Shown here piece after piece: positions 1-6,802 of a stretch of DNA of 9,586 bases (its first letter is position 1; the number at the start of each line of letters is the position of its first letter). The position numbers were made by a program, and so were the translations under genes. Source of the stretch: Burkholderiaceae bacterium (GTDB taxonomy: Bacteria > Pseudomonadota > Gammaproteobacteria > Burkholderiales > Burkholderiaceae_C); the NCBI GenBank assembly GCA_031276435.1, contig JAISNB010000036.1, positions 1-9,586 of the forward strand, given 5' to 3'. A model generated the notes under the pieces. The model had not been told where the DNA came from and made no database searches. It saw only the letters and a program-made list of their open reading frames with translations.

Positions 1-119
1 TCGCACGCGCGACATGCGCAACCGGCGCGCCAAGCCCAAAAAAGAGCAGCGCATTTTCGCACGGGCTGCCATGCCACGCGCGGGCCACGCCGAATCGAAA
101 TTCACATGCCGCCGCCTAA
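1..119. other. Left-edge sequence with no assignable gene
   Basis: Several frames are open here because the DNA is GC-rich. One plus frame ends at a TAA at 117-119. A minus-strand frame has ATG codons near 71 and 52 and could be the start of a gene running off the left edge, with an Arg-rich start reading about MRCSFLGLARRLRMSR. I recognise no family in either and see no Shine-Dalgarno site. In particular this is not the start of a MurU-type nucleotidyltransferase, which might have been expected next to an AmgK-like kinase. Confidence 0.3.
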
Positions 120-156
120 AGCGGACAGTGATTTTTTCCGCAAACCCCAAAACGCT

Positions 157-193
157 CGTCATTGCAAGGGGCTTTGGCCCCGTGGCAATCCAT
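157..193 (+). repeat. Family A palindromic repeat, copy 1
   Basis: The unit begins CGTCATTGC and ends GTGGCAATCCATG. It folds as a two-level hairpin: outer arms ATTGC (161-165) and GCAAT (185-189), inner arms GGGGC (168-172) and GCCCC (177-181), loop TTTG. Similar GTCATTGCGA...GGCAATCC elements are scattered in many bacterial genomes as REP-like repeats (from memory, not checked here). It pairs with an inverted copy at 243-278. Confidence 0.75.
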
Positions 194-242
194 GCAACGG
201 TTGAGCCTCTCGAAACACCGCAGCAGATTGCAAGGCTTCAAC

Positions 243-278
243 TGGATTGCCACGTGCCCTGCGGCGCTCGCAATGACG
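243..278 (-). repeat. Family A palindromic repeat, copy 2 (inverted)
   Basis: This is the inverted orientation of copy 1. Outer arms are ATTGC (246-250) and GCAAT (270-274). Inner arms GTGCC (254-258) and GGCGC (263-267) pair with one G-T wobble around the loop CTGC. The inner stem differs in sequence from copy 1 but still pairs, which suggests that structure is conserved. Confidence 0.75.
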
Positions 279-319
279 CATGGCATGCTCTTCTCTTCCT
301 TAGAGGCAAGGCAGCCATG

Positions 320-362
320 CCCCCTCACCCCAACCCTCTCCCCCTGAAGGGGGCGAGGGAGG
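320..362. repeat. Family B C/G-rich hairpin repeat, copy 1
   Basis: The unit starts CCCCTCACCCC. A long hairpin follows: arm 334-345 (CCCTCTCCCCCT) pairs with arm 348-359 (AGGGGGCGAGGG) at 11 of 12 positions around a GA turn. Such CCCTCACCCCAACCCTCTCCC-type elements are common interspersed repeats in Pseudomonadota (from memory). Confidence 0.75.
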
Positions 363-372
363 CTCTTATATT

Positions 373-419
373 CCCTCCCCCTCTGACTCTCCCCCCATCC
401 CTGCCCAAAGGGGAGGGTG
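373..419. repeat. Family B C/G-rich hairpin repeat, copy 2
   Basis: Perfect 8-bp arms CCCTCCCC (373-380) and GGGGAGGG (410-417) enclose a pyrimidine-rich spacer. It lies head to tail with copy 1, about 10 bases downstream. The longer loop suggests a diverged or composite unit. Confidence 0.6.
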
Positions 420-426
420 CAATATG

Positions 427-460
427 CGCCCCCCTCCATTTGTGGAGAGGGGGTGAGGGC
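427..460. repeat. Family B C/G-rich hairpin repeat, copy 3
   Basis: Arms TCCA (435-438) and TGGA (443-446) close a TTTG loop. The stem continues as CCCCC (430-434) against GGGGG (449-453), with GA bulged at 447-448. The GGGGTGAGGGC flank is the reverse of the CCCTCACCCC flank of copy 1, so this copy is oriented the opposite way. Confidence 0.6.
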
Positions 461-487
461 AGTGAAAAGAGGCGCTTTCTCTGTCTC

Positions 488-521
488 CGTCATTGCGAAG
501 GCCGCAGGCCCGTGGCAATCC
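488..521 (+). repeat. Family A palindromic repeat, copy 3
   Basis: The unit begins CGTCATTGCGA and ends GTGGCAATCC. Outer arms are ATTGC (492-496) and GCAAT (515-519). Inner arms GGCC (500-503) and GGCC (507-510) pair around the loop GCA. The inner stem again differs from copies 1 and 2 while keeping its pairing. Confidence 0.75.
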
Positions 522-577
522 GTCCTCTTTTTGCAGCGCAATGGGGTTGGTATGTGGCGCTGCGCGCCGGAAGGTGC

Positions 578-629
578 CCACCCTCTCTCGCCCCTGCCGG
601 GACACTTTCTCCCTAGAAGGGAGAGAGGA
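578..629. repeat. Family B C/G-rich hairpin repeat, copy 4
   Basis: Two nested pairings are possible: CCTCTCTC (582-589) with GAGAGAGG (621-628), or the local hairpin TCTCCCT (608-614) with AGGGAGA (618-624) around AGA. The two are mutually exclusive over part of their length. Confidence 0.6.
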
Positions 630-679
630 AAGCAAAGCGCCGGTGCAAGCGGAAAGGCTGTTGCACAGAGGGAAAGCCA

Positions 680-717
680 CATGGATTGCCGCGTCGCTTC
701 GCTTCTCGCGATGACGG
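680..717 (-). repeat. Family A palindromic repeat, copy 4 (inverted)
   Basis: This is the inverted orientation relative to copy 3. Outer arms ATTGC (685-689) and GCGAT (708-712) pair with one wobble. On the minus strand the interior contains GCGAAGC (702-696), a heptamer known to form an unusually stable DNA mini-hairpin. This copy is closest to the widespread consensus of this repeat type as I remember it. Confidence 0.7.
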
Positions 718-744
718 GGGGACAAAGGGAGTGTCTCTCTCTGT

Positions 745-790
745 GCCCTCGCCCCTGGGGGAGAGGGTGACGCAAAGTGCCGGGTGAGGG
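745..790. repeat. Family B C/G-rich hairpin repeat, copy 5
   Basis: Arm 746-755 (CCCTCGCCCC) pairs with 758-767 (GGGGAGAGGG) at 9 of 10 positions around TG. A GGGTGAGGG flank follows at 782-790. It lies about 70 bases beyond the stop of the minus-strand kinase gene and could form a hairpin in its 3' transcript. Confidence 0.65.
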
Positions 791-861
791 GTGTTGGTAC
801 CGTTGCCGCGCGGCGGATGTCACGGAAACGGGTGTGCAGGGCTGGTGTGGCGCGCCGGTTT

Positions 862-2031
862 TCAGTCGACGCGGCCAAAGGCATAGCCGACGGGAGCGGG
901 CGCGGTGCCTTCGGCTTCGTCGATGAGGCGCAGCAGCGGCTTGAGTTCGCGGTAGCGGCTGGCGGTGTGGCGGATGTAGCCAATAAAGCGCGGCGTGTCG
1001 GCCAGGTAGCGGGGTTTGCCGTCGCGCAGGGTCAGGCGCGCAAAGATGCCCGCTACCTTGAGGTGGCGTTGCAGGCCCATCCATTCCACGGCGCGCCAGA
1101 AGCTGCCAAAGTCGGCGTGCCAGTCTTCATGGTCCATGAGTGCGGCCCGGCGCGCCTGCTCCCAGTAGCGGATGGTGATGTCGAGTACGAATTCTTCGTC
1201 CCAGCTCAAGAAGGCGTCGCGCAGCAGGCTGGCGATGTCGTAGCTGGCCGGGCCGTAGAGCGCGTCCTGAAAGTCCAGCACGCCCAGCGGGCCGCCAGCG
1301 GGGGCGATCATCAGGTTGCGCGGCATGAAGTCGCGGTGGACGTAGACGGCGGGCGCGGCCAGGTTGCGCGCCACGATTTGCGCGAAGGTTTGCTGCAGCA
1401 CGCTGCGCTGCGCGTCGCTCAGGTTCAGGCCGCGGTGCTGCTCCAGGTACCACTGGGGAAAGAGCGCCATCTCGCGCAGCAGCAGGGTCTGGTCGTAGGC
1501 AGGCAGCACACCCGGCCTGGATGCCCTCTGCCAGGCCAGCAGCGCGTCCAGCGCCTGTTCGTAGAGCGGGCGCGCCTGCTGGGGCTGGCCGGGGTCGATG
1601 GCATCCAGCATGGTTTGCGTGCCCAGGTCGGTCAGCAGCATGAAGCCGCTGGCTTCGTCCCAGGCCAGGATGCGCGGTACGTTCAGGCCCGCTTGCGCCA
1701 TGAGTCGGGCGACGCGGACGAAGGGGGCGCAGTTTTCCTTGTCGGGCGGCGCGTCCATGATGATGAAGGTTGTGCCGCTGCCGCCAGCGTCGGCACTGCT
1801 CACGCGCAGGTAACGGCGCCAGCTTGCGTCGGCGCTGGCCAGGCGCACGCTGTCGGGCGCCAGCCGGTGCGCGGCGGCCACGCTGGCAAGCCAGCGGGCA
1901 AAGGCTTGTTGCCGCTCGGGGTCGCTCCAGATGAGGGTGTCTGCCGCCTGGATGGCGCTCGCGCGGGGGGCGTCGCCGGACGGGGCCGGGCCGGGGGCGC
2001 GCGACGGCGGGGAGGAAGGTTGGGCGCTCAT
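862..2031 (-). CDS. amgK: APH-fold sugar kinase, AmgK-like (N-acetylmuramate/N-acetylglucosamine kinase)
   Basis: 389 residues of the aminoglycoside phosphotransferase/choline kinase fold, in the cytosolic family that includes AmgK. AmgK phosphorylates the anomeric carbon of N-acetylmuramate and N-acetylglucosamine so that recycled cell-wall sugar bypasses de novo UDP-MurNAc synthesis. Residues 1-35 are a Pro/Ala/Ser-rich extension. The kinase core shows VHRDFMPRNL (231-240: catalytic D234, N239) and VLDFQD (251-256: metal-binding D253). The LGTQTM region near 136-141 lies in the hinge between lobes. The start is the first in-frame ATG; the next Met (92) would remove the N-lobe. No strong ribosome site is visible. 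The gene is divergent from lptD, the arrangement I know from Pseudomonas and Burkholderiales. The usual metabolic partner MurU is not visible downstream. The fold assignment is firm; AmgK substrate specificity is inferred from context. Confidence 0.85.
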   Translation of the reverse strand: MSAQPSSPPSRAPGPAPSGDAPRASAIQAADTLIWSDPERQQAFARWLASVAAAHRLAPDSVRLASADASWRRYLRVSSADAGGSGTTFIIMDAPPDKENCAPFVRVARLMAQAGLNVPRILAWDEASGFMLLTDLGTQTMLDAIDPGQPQQARPLYEQALDALLAWQRASRPGVLPAYDQTLLLREMALFPQWYLEQHRGLNLSDAQRSVLQQTFAQIVARNLAAPAVYVHRDFMPRNLMIAPAGGPLGVLDFQDALYGPASYDIASLLRDAFLSWDEEFVLDITIRYWEQARRAALMDHEDWHADFGSFWRAVEWMGLQRHLKVAGIFARLTLRDGKPRYLADTPRFIGYIRHTASRYRELKPLLRLIDEAEGTAPAPVGYAFGRVD

Positions 2032-2131
2032 GGATAATCGATTCTACAAACGCCCGGCTGGCGGCCAGCGCCGCGCCGCGCTTTTTGCCAATCCGGTTGG
2101 TGCGGCCTGATTTTGTGATGGTTTTTTCCCT
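2032..2131. promoter_or_regulatory. Divergent control region between the kinase gene and lptD
   Basis: This 100-base gap must hold promoters for both directions. A near-perfect inverted repeat GCTGGC-G-GCCAGC (2057-2069) could be an operator or a hairpin. For the plus strand, TTGCCA (2085-2090) followed 17 bases later by TGATTT (2108-2113) is a weak -35/-10 candidate for lptD. For the minus strand, TAGAAT (2046-2041) lies only about 10 bases before the kinase ATG, too close to leave much of a leader. No sigma-E type promoter could be identified with confidence. Confidence 0.35.
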
Positions 2132-4525
2132 GTGCCTGACGCGCTTTTTCCGCACTGCCGCTGTTGTCGTCCCGCCGCGCTGACTGCGCCTGGCGCGCGC
2201 GCCGTTGCCATGGCGGCGGCGCTGGCGTGCGCGCAGCAGGCTGCGGCGCAACCAGCGGCGGCGGCTGACGCGCCGCTGGCACTCAAGCTGACGCCCATGC
2301 TGGATGAGGCGCTGCCGCGCGCCACCAGCGATGGCGGCGGCGCGCCCGTGTTCATCAGTGGCAATCGCTTGAGCGGGCGCAGCGCGCTGGAGACGGTGCT
2401 CGAAGGGCAGGCGCAGTTGCGCAAGCCCGGCTTGGTGGTGCGCGCGGAGTATCTCGCGTATGACCAGGGCACCGACATTGCCACGGCCCCCAGCGGCGTG
2501 CAGATCAATGCGCGCGGCAACCGCTATACGGGCGCCGAGGCGCGGATCAAGGTCGATGCGTTTGCCGGATTCGTGCTGCGGCCCACGTACCAGTTTCTGG
2601 CCACCGGCGGTTATGGCGAGGGCGCGCGGATTGATTTTCTGGATCCGGAGCGTTCCGTGATTGAGGAGGCCACCTATTCAAGCTGCCGCCGCGACGGAGC
2701 GCAGTGGCTGCCCGACTGGATTGTGCGCGCGGCGCGCCTGAGCATCGACCAGGAGCTGGACGAGGGCTATGCCGAAGGCGCGAAGTTGCAATTCAAGGGC
2801 CTGACCCTGCTGCCCGTGCCCGCGTTTACTTTTCCGCTGACGGCGCAGCGCAAGTCGGGTTGGCTGCCGCCCACGGTGGGGCTGGACAACACGGCTGGCG
2901 CGCAGTTTTCGATTCCGTATTACTGGAACATCGCGCCCAACCGCGACGCCACGGTCAGTCTGGGGCTGATGAGCAAGCGCGGCGCGGATTTTGGCGGGCA
3001 GCTGCGCTATCTGGAGCCTGCGTATGCCGGGGTGATCGACGCCAATGTGCTGCCAAACGATAACTTGCGCCGCCGCGCGCGCTGGGGCCTGTTCGCGCGG
3101 CATTCGGGCTGGGTGGATGCGCCGCTGGCGGGGCCGCTGGGGCTGAACATCAGCCTCAACCGGGTCAGCGACAACGATTACTGGCGCGATTTCACCAGCC
3201 GCGGGCAGACACTGACATCGCGCCTGCTGTCCAACGACGGCCTGCTCAGTTGGGGGCGGGGCAACTTCAGCATGAGCGCGCGCGCGCTCAAGTGGCAAAC
3301 GCTGCAAGACCCTGATTTGCCCATCGTGCCGCCTTACGACCGGCTGCCGCAACTGAACGCGCGCTGGGCCAGTGGCAATGGCGGCGGCGCGGCGGCGGCC
3401 AACCTGGATTACGCGCTGGAAGCCGATTACACGCGCTTTCGCGCCGATCCGCTGCTGACGCGCCAGCCCAACGCCGATCGCGCCCTGGCGCTGGCGCAAG
3501 TGGCCTGGCCCTGGATGCGATCCTGGGGCTTTTTGACGCCCAAGCTGATGCTGCACGCGGCCAACTACCAGTTTGACGCGCCATTGCGCAACGGGCGCGC
3601 CTCGGCCAGCCTGAGCGTGCCCACCCTCAGCCTGGATGGCGGGCTGTTTTTTGAGCGCGACGCCAGCTACTTTGGCCGTGCTTTCCAGCAAACGCTGGAG
3701 CCGCGCCTGAAATACGTCCACACGCCGTACCGCAACCAGAGCCACCTGCCCAATTACGACTCGGGCCTGTACGACTTCAACTTTGCCACCATCTGGGCCG
3801 AAAACGCCTTTGCCGGCAACGACCGCGTGGTGGACAACAACCTGGTCACCTTCGGGCTGACCAGCCGCCTGCTCGATCCGGACAGCGGCGCGGAGGCCTT
3901 GCGGCTCGATCTGGCGCAACGCTACCGGTTCTCGGAGCAGAAAGTCACACTGGCGGGCAGCACGCCGTCGCGCCAGGGGCTGTCAGACATCATGCTTGGC
4001 ACGTCACTGCACTGGGACGCGCGCTGGAGCTTCGACATGGTGCTGCAATACAACCTGGACACCAGCCAGTCCACGCGCACGGCAACCAGCGTGCGCTACG
4101 CGCCGGGCCGCTACCGCACGCTGAACCTGTCGTACCTGCGCGAGCGCGATCTGGGCACGCGCCAGGTCGATTTGAGCTGGCAATGGCCGCTGGGCGACTT
4201 GCTGCCAGGCAGCGCCAAGCGCGGCCAGCCGCCGGGGCGCTGGTACAGCGTGGGGCGGCTCAACTACAGCGCGCCCGAGCGCAAACTGGTCAACGCCGTC
4301 ATGGGCGTTGAATACGACGCGGGCTGCTGGATTGCGCGCATGGTGTTCAGCAAACTGCAAACCAGCAGCGGCAGCGCCAACAAAAGTATCATGTTCCAAC
4401 TGGAATTCGTCGGCTTTTCCGCCCTGGGCAGCAACCCCTCGCGCACGCTGCGCAACAACATCTCCAACTACCAGTTGCTGCGCGAAGAAATCGTCCCGCC
4501 CAGCCGCTTTACGCAATATGACTGA
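2132..4525 (+). CDS. lptD: LPS-assembly protein LptD (outer-membrane LPS translocon)
   Basis: 797 residues, about the E. coli length (784). LptD forms, with lipoprotein LptE, the outer-membrane barrel that inserts lipopolysaccharide into the outer leaflet. A signal-like segment (about 22-40, Ala-rich after R23) is followed by the periplasmic jellyroll domain (about 55-185) and the barrel domain (about 190-780). The family hallmark PYYWNIAPNRDAT starts near 2918. The conserved Cys pair is C185 (TYSSC) and C732 (YDAGCW). By position these match E. coli C173 and C725; no partners for C31 or C724 are present, so one interdomain disulfide is predicted. The first usable in-frame start is GTG 2132, because a TGA lies in frame at 2108. 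There is no good Shine-Dalgarno site, and an ATG at 2118 is in another frame, so the N-terminus is uncertain. The 3' end overlaps surA by 8 bases. Confidence 0.95.
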   Translation: MPDALFPHCRCCRPAALTAPGARAVAMAAALACAQQAAAQPAAAADAPLALKLTPMLDEALPRATSDGGGAPVFISGNRLSGRSALETVLEGQAQLRKPGLVVRAEYLAYDQGTDIATAPSGVQINARGNRYTGAEARIKVDAFAGFVLRPTYQFLATGGYGEGARIDFLDPERSVIEEATYSSCRRDGAQWLPDWIVRAARLSIDQELDEGYAEGAKLQFKGLTLLPVPAFTFPLTAQRKSGWLPPTVGLDNTAGAQFSIPYYWNIAPNRDATVSLGLMSKRGADFGGQLRYLEPAYAGVIDANVLPNDNLRRRARWGLFARHSGWVDAPLAGPLGLNISLNRVSDNDYWRDFTSRGQTLTSRLLSNDGLLSWGRGNFSMSARALKWQTLQDPDLPIVPPYDRLPQLNARWASGNGGGAAAANLDYALEADYTRFRADPLLTRQPNADRALALAQVAWPWMRSWGFLTPKLMLHAANYQFDAPLRNGRASASLSVPTLSLDGGLFFERDASYFGRAFQQTLEPRLKYVHTPYRNQSHLPNYDSGLYDFNFATIWAENAFAGNDRVVDNNLVTFGLTSRLLDPDSGAEALRLDLAQRYRFSEQKVTLAGSTPSRQGLSDIMLGTSLHWDARWSFDMVLQYNLDTSQSTRTATSVRYAPGRYRTLNLSYLRERDLGTRQVDLSWQWPLGDLLPGSAKRGQPPGRWYSVGRLNYSAPERKLVNAVMGVEYDAGCWIARMVFSKLQTSSGSANKSIMFQLEFVGFSALGSNPSRTLRNNISNYQLLREEIVPPSRFTQYD

Positions 4526-5933
4526 TTCATCCACACCCCATCTCGCCAGTCGCTGGCTGTGCGCGCTGCCCGCCGCCCTGGCGCTGGCCGCCACGCTGCA
4601 CGCGCAAACGCCCGCGCCGCAAGTGGCCGCATCCAGACCCCAGAGCGCGCCGCGGCAAGGCGGCCAGAAAGCGCCCGCCGCCGCCGCGCCTGAACAGCGG
4701 CGGGCAGACTTCATTGTGGCCGTGGTCAACACCGAGCCGATCACCAACAACGAAGTAAGCACGCGCATGGAGCGCGGCAAACGCCAGGCGCGCGAGCGCG
4801 GCATGGCACTGCCTTCGGACGCCGCGCTGCGCAAGCAAGTGCTGGAACACCTGATTGCCGAAAAAGCGCAACTGCAATACGCGCGCGAGATCGGCCTGGA
4901 CGCCGACGATGCCGCGCTGGAACAGGCCGAACTGTCCATCGCGCGGCAAAACGGCTTGCCCAGCGCGCGCGCGCTGCACGACGCGCTGCGCGCCGAAGGC
5001 ATCGCGGTGAGCGATTTCCGCGAGGACGTGCGCCGCCAGGTGCTGCTGGCGCGCCTGCGCGAGCAGGAAATCGACCCGCGCGTGCGCATCACCGATGCCG
5101 ATGTGGACGCCTACATCCGCGCGCAAACCGGCATCGGTGCCAGCGAGCCGCAAATCAACCTGGCCATGATTCTGGTGGCCGTGCCCGAAGGCGCGCCGCC
5201 CGAAGAACTGGCGCGCCTGCAAGCGCGCGCCCAGGACGTGGCGCGCCGCGCCCAGGCTGGCGAGGACTTTGCCGACCTGGCAAAAACCTATTCCGACGCG
5301 ACCAACCGGGGCGCCGACGGCGGCGTCCTGGGCCTGCGCGAGGCCGACCGCTACCCCGAACTGTTCGTCCAGAGCACGCGCGGCGCGCGCGTGGGATCGG
5401 TGGTGGGGCCGGTGCGCTCGCCCGCGGGCTTTCACGTGCTCAAAGTGCTGGAGCGCAAACAAAGCGCTGACCTGCCCGAAGTGCGCATTGCGCAAACCCG
5501 GGCGCGCCACATCCTGCTGAAAATCGGCCCCTCGCAAAGCGAGCGCGTGGCGCGCGAGCGGCTGGCAGACTTCAAGCGCCGCATCGAGGCGGGCCGCGCC
5601 ACATTTGCCGAACTGGCGCGCCAGCATTCCGAAGACGCCAGCGCCGAAGAAGGCGGCGATCTGGGCTGGAACTACCCGGGCCAGTTCGCGCCCGAATTCG
5701 AGCAGGCCATGGACAACCTCGACGAAGGGCAAATCAGCGAGCCGCTGACCTCGCGCTTTGGCGTGCACCTGATCCAGGTGCAAGGCCGGCGCGAAAAGGC
5801 GCTGTCCGCCGACGAGCAGCGCCAACTGGCGCGCAACGTGCTGCGCGAGCGCAAAACCGAAGAAGCCTTTGCCACCTGGAGCCAGGAAGTGCGCGCGCGC
5901 GCCTACGTCGAATACCGCGAGCCGCCGCGCTGA
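4518..5933 (+). CDS. surA: Periplasmic chaperone / peptidyl-prolyl isomerase SurA
   Basis: 471 residues. SurA escorts unfolded outer-membrane proteins, LptD among them in E. coli, across the periplasm and has parvulin-type prolyl isomerase domains. The start chosen is ATG 4518, overlapping the lptD stop; a longer frame from 4308 lies inside lptD and is not credible. It gives a signal peptide ending near LHAQT (about residue 30). A Pro/Ala/Gln-rich linker (31-60) follows, then the SurA N domain from VAVVNTEPITNNEV. Parvulin domain 1 spans about 212-313 and ends GFHVLKVLERK. Parvulin domain 2 spans about 327-425, from TRARHILL to GVHLIQVQGRR. A C-terminal helix completes the chaperone core. The protein is about 40 residues longer than E. 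coli SurA (428), mostly from the linker. There is no strong ribosome site, so translational coupling to lptD is likely. The stop overlaps the rsmA start as TGATG. Confidence 0.94.
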   Translation: MTDSSTPHLASRWLCALPAALALAATLHAQTPAPQVAASRPQSAPRQGGQKAPAAAAPEQRRADFIVAVVNTEPITNNEVSTRMERGKRQARERGMALPSDAALRKQVLEHLIAEKAQLQYAREIGLDADDAALEQAELSIARQNGLPSARALHDALRAEGIAVSDFREDVRRQVLLARLREQEIDPRVRITDADVDAYIRAQTGIGASEPQINLAMILVAVPEGAPPEELARLQARAQDVARRAQAGEDFADLAKTYSDATNRGADGGVLGLREADRYPELFVQSTRGARVGSVVGPVRSPAGFHVLKVLERKQSADLPEVRIAQTRARHILLKIGPSQSERVARERLADFKRRIEAGRATFAELARQHSEDASAEEGGDLGWNYPGQFAPEFEQAMDNLDEGQISEPLTSRFGVHLIQVQGRREKALSADEQRQLARNVLRERKTEEAFATWSQEVRARAYVEYREPPR

Positions 5934-6802
5934 TGCCCGGCCACCAGCCACAACAGCCACCTGCCGCGGCGGCGGTGCGTCAGGCCCAAGCGGCGGGCGC
6001 GCAAGCCATGCAACACGTGGCCCGCAAACGCTTCGGCCAGCACTTTCTGACGGACGCCGCGGTCATCGACGCCATCGTGCGCGCCATCGACCCGCAGCCG
6101 GGCGACGCGCTGCTGGAAATCGGCCCCGGCCTGGGCGCGCTCACACGGCCCTTGCTGGAGCGGGTGCAACGCATGCGCGCCATCGAACTCGACCGCGACC
6201 TGGCCGCGCGCCTGCGCGAGCAGCTTCCACAAACGCGGCTCGACGTGATCGAGGCCGACGTGCTCAAAGTGGACTTCGCGCCGCTGGCGCAAACCGCGCT
6301 GGCGCGCGCGGGCTGCGCCGCGCTGCGCGTGGTGGGCAACCTGCCCTACAACATCTCAAGCCCCATCCTCTTTCACCTGCTGCCCGTGGCCGCGCAAGTG
6401 CGCGACCAGTACTTCATGCTGCAAAACGAAGTGGTCAACCGCATGGTGGCCGCGCCCTGCACGGCCAGCTATGGGCGCCTCTCGGTCATGCTGCAATGGC
6501 GCTACGCCATGGAAAAAGTGTTGCACGTGCCGCCCGCCGCGTTTGAACCGCCGCCCAAAGTGGACTCGGCCGTGGTGCGCATGCTGCCGCGCGCAGGCGC
6601 CGCGCCCGTGGCGCTGACGCACTTGAGCCAACTGGTGCAAGTGGCCTTCAGCCAGCGCCGCAAACTGCTGCGCCACACGCTCGGGCGCTGGTTGCAAGAG
6701 CGCCAGTATGCGGGCGCGTTTGATGTGCAGCGCCGCGCCGAAGAAGTGCCCGTGGCGCAATACGTGGCGCTGGCGCTGGAGACGCAAGGCGCGGCAGACT
6801 GA
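5933..6802 (+). CDS. rsmA: 16S rRNA (adenine1518/1519-N6)-dimethyltransferase RsmA (KsgA)
   Basis: 289 residues from ATG 5933. The enzyme dimethylates the two adjacent adenosines in the 3'-terminal hairpin of 16S rRNA with S-adenosylmethionine, late in 30S assembly; its loss classically gives kasugamycin resistance. Visible motifs are the N-terminal RKRFGQHFL (31-39), SAM-binding EIGPGLGALT (62-71), acidic AIELDRDL (83-90), EADVLKVDF (107-115), catalytic NLPY (136-139) and C-terminal FSQRRKLLRHTL (239-250). Two starts are possible. ATG 5933 overlaps the surA stop and adds a 25-residue Gln/Pro/Ala-rich leader. ATG 6008 (M26, MQHVARKRFGQ) gives the usual family N-terminus. I list the longer form because of the TGATG coupling, but the shorter one is equally plausible on family length. 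pdxA, between surA and rsmA in E. coli, is missing. Confidence 0.94.
   Translation: MPGHQPQQPPAAAAVRQAQAAGAQAMQHVARKRFGQHFLTDAAVIDAIVRAIDPQPGDALLEIGPGLGALTRPLLERVQRMRAIELDRDLAARLREQLPQTRLDVIEADVLKVDFAPLAQTALARAGCAALRVVGNLPYNISSPILFHLLPVAAQVRDQYFMLQNEVVNRMVAAPCTASYGRLSVMLQWRYAMEKVLHVPPAAFEPPPKVDSAVVRMLPRAGAAPVALTHLSQLVQVAFSQRRKLLRHTLGRWLQERQYAGAFDVQRRAEEVPVAQYVALALETQGAAD

Larger units (their letters stand above)
120..861. other. Repeat-filled intergenic region
   Basis: About 740 bases with no supportable gene. Open frames run across it on both strands, but they pass straight through repeat units, have no family resemblance and translate to Pro/Arg/Leu-rich nonsense. The interval is occupied by at least nine palindromic repeat units of two families, listed separately, in the order A, A-inverted, B, B, B, A, B, A-inverted, B. 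It lies just 3' of the minus-strand kinase gene, so some of the hairpins may also end its transcript (inference). Confidence 0.75.

Noticed and set aside
157..790. Possible CRISPR array
   Set aside because: Units belong to two different families, alternate in orientation, have irregular spacing and are hairpins. There are no uniform direct repeats or spacers.
14..1084. Open frames crossing the repeat cluster on both strands
   Set aside because: They read straight through palindromic repeats, lack ribosome sites and family similarity, and one continues antisense or out of frame into the kinase gene.
784..2037. 417-residue open frame on the plus strand opposite the kinase gene
   Set aside because: It is antisense to a gene with clear kinase motifs. 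Its composition (Gly/Ala/Val/Arg/Gln) is typical of the complement of GC-rich codons, and it runs from the repeat region without a family match.
2678..3919. 413-residue open frame on the minus strand inside lptD
   Set aside because: It is antisense to well-supported LptD barrel sequence. Long open complementary frames are expected at this GC content.
4308..4517. Longer surA start within lptD
   Set aside because: It would place 70 non-family residues before the signal peptide, inside lptD coding sequence. ATG 4518 gives a proper signal peptide at the lptD stop.
4527..5960. 477-residue open frame on the minus strand across surA
   Set aside because: It mirrors surA codons and has no recognisable domain, while SurA has full-length family features.
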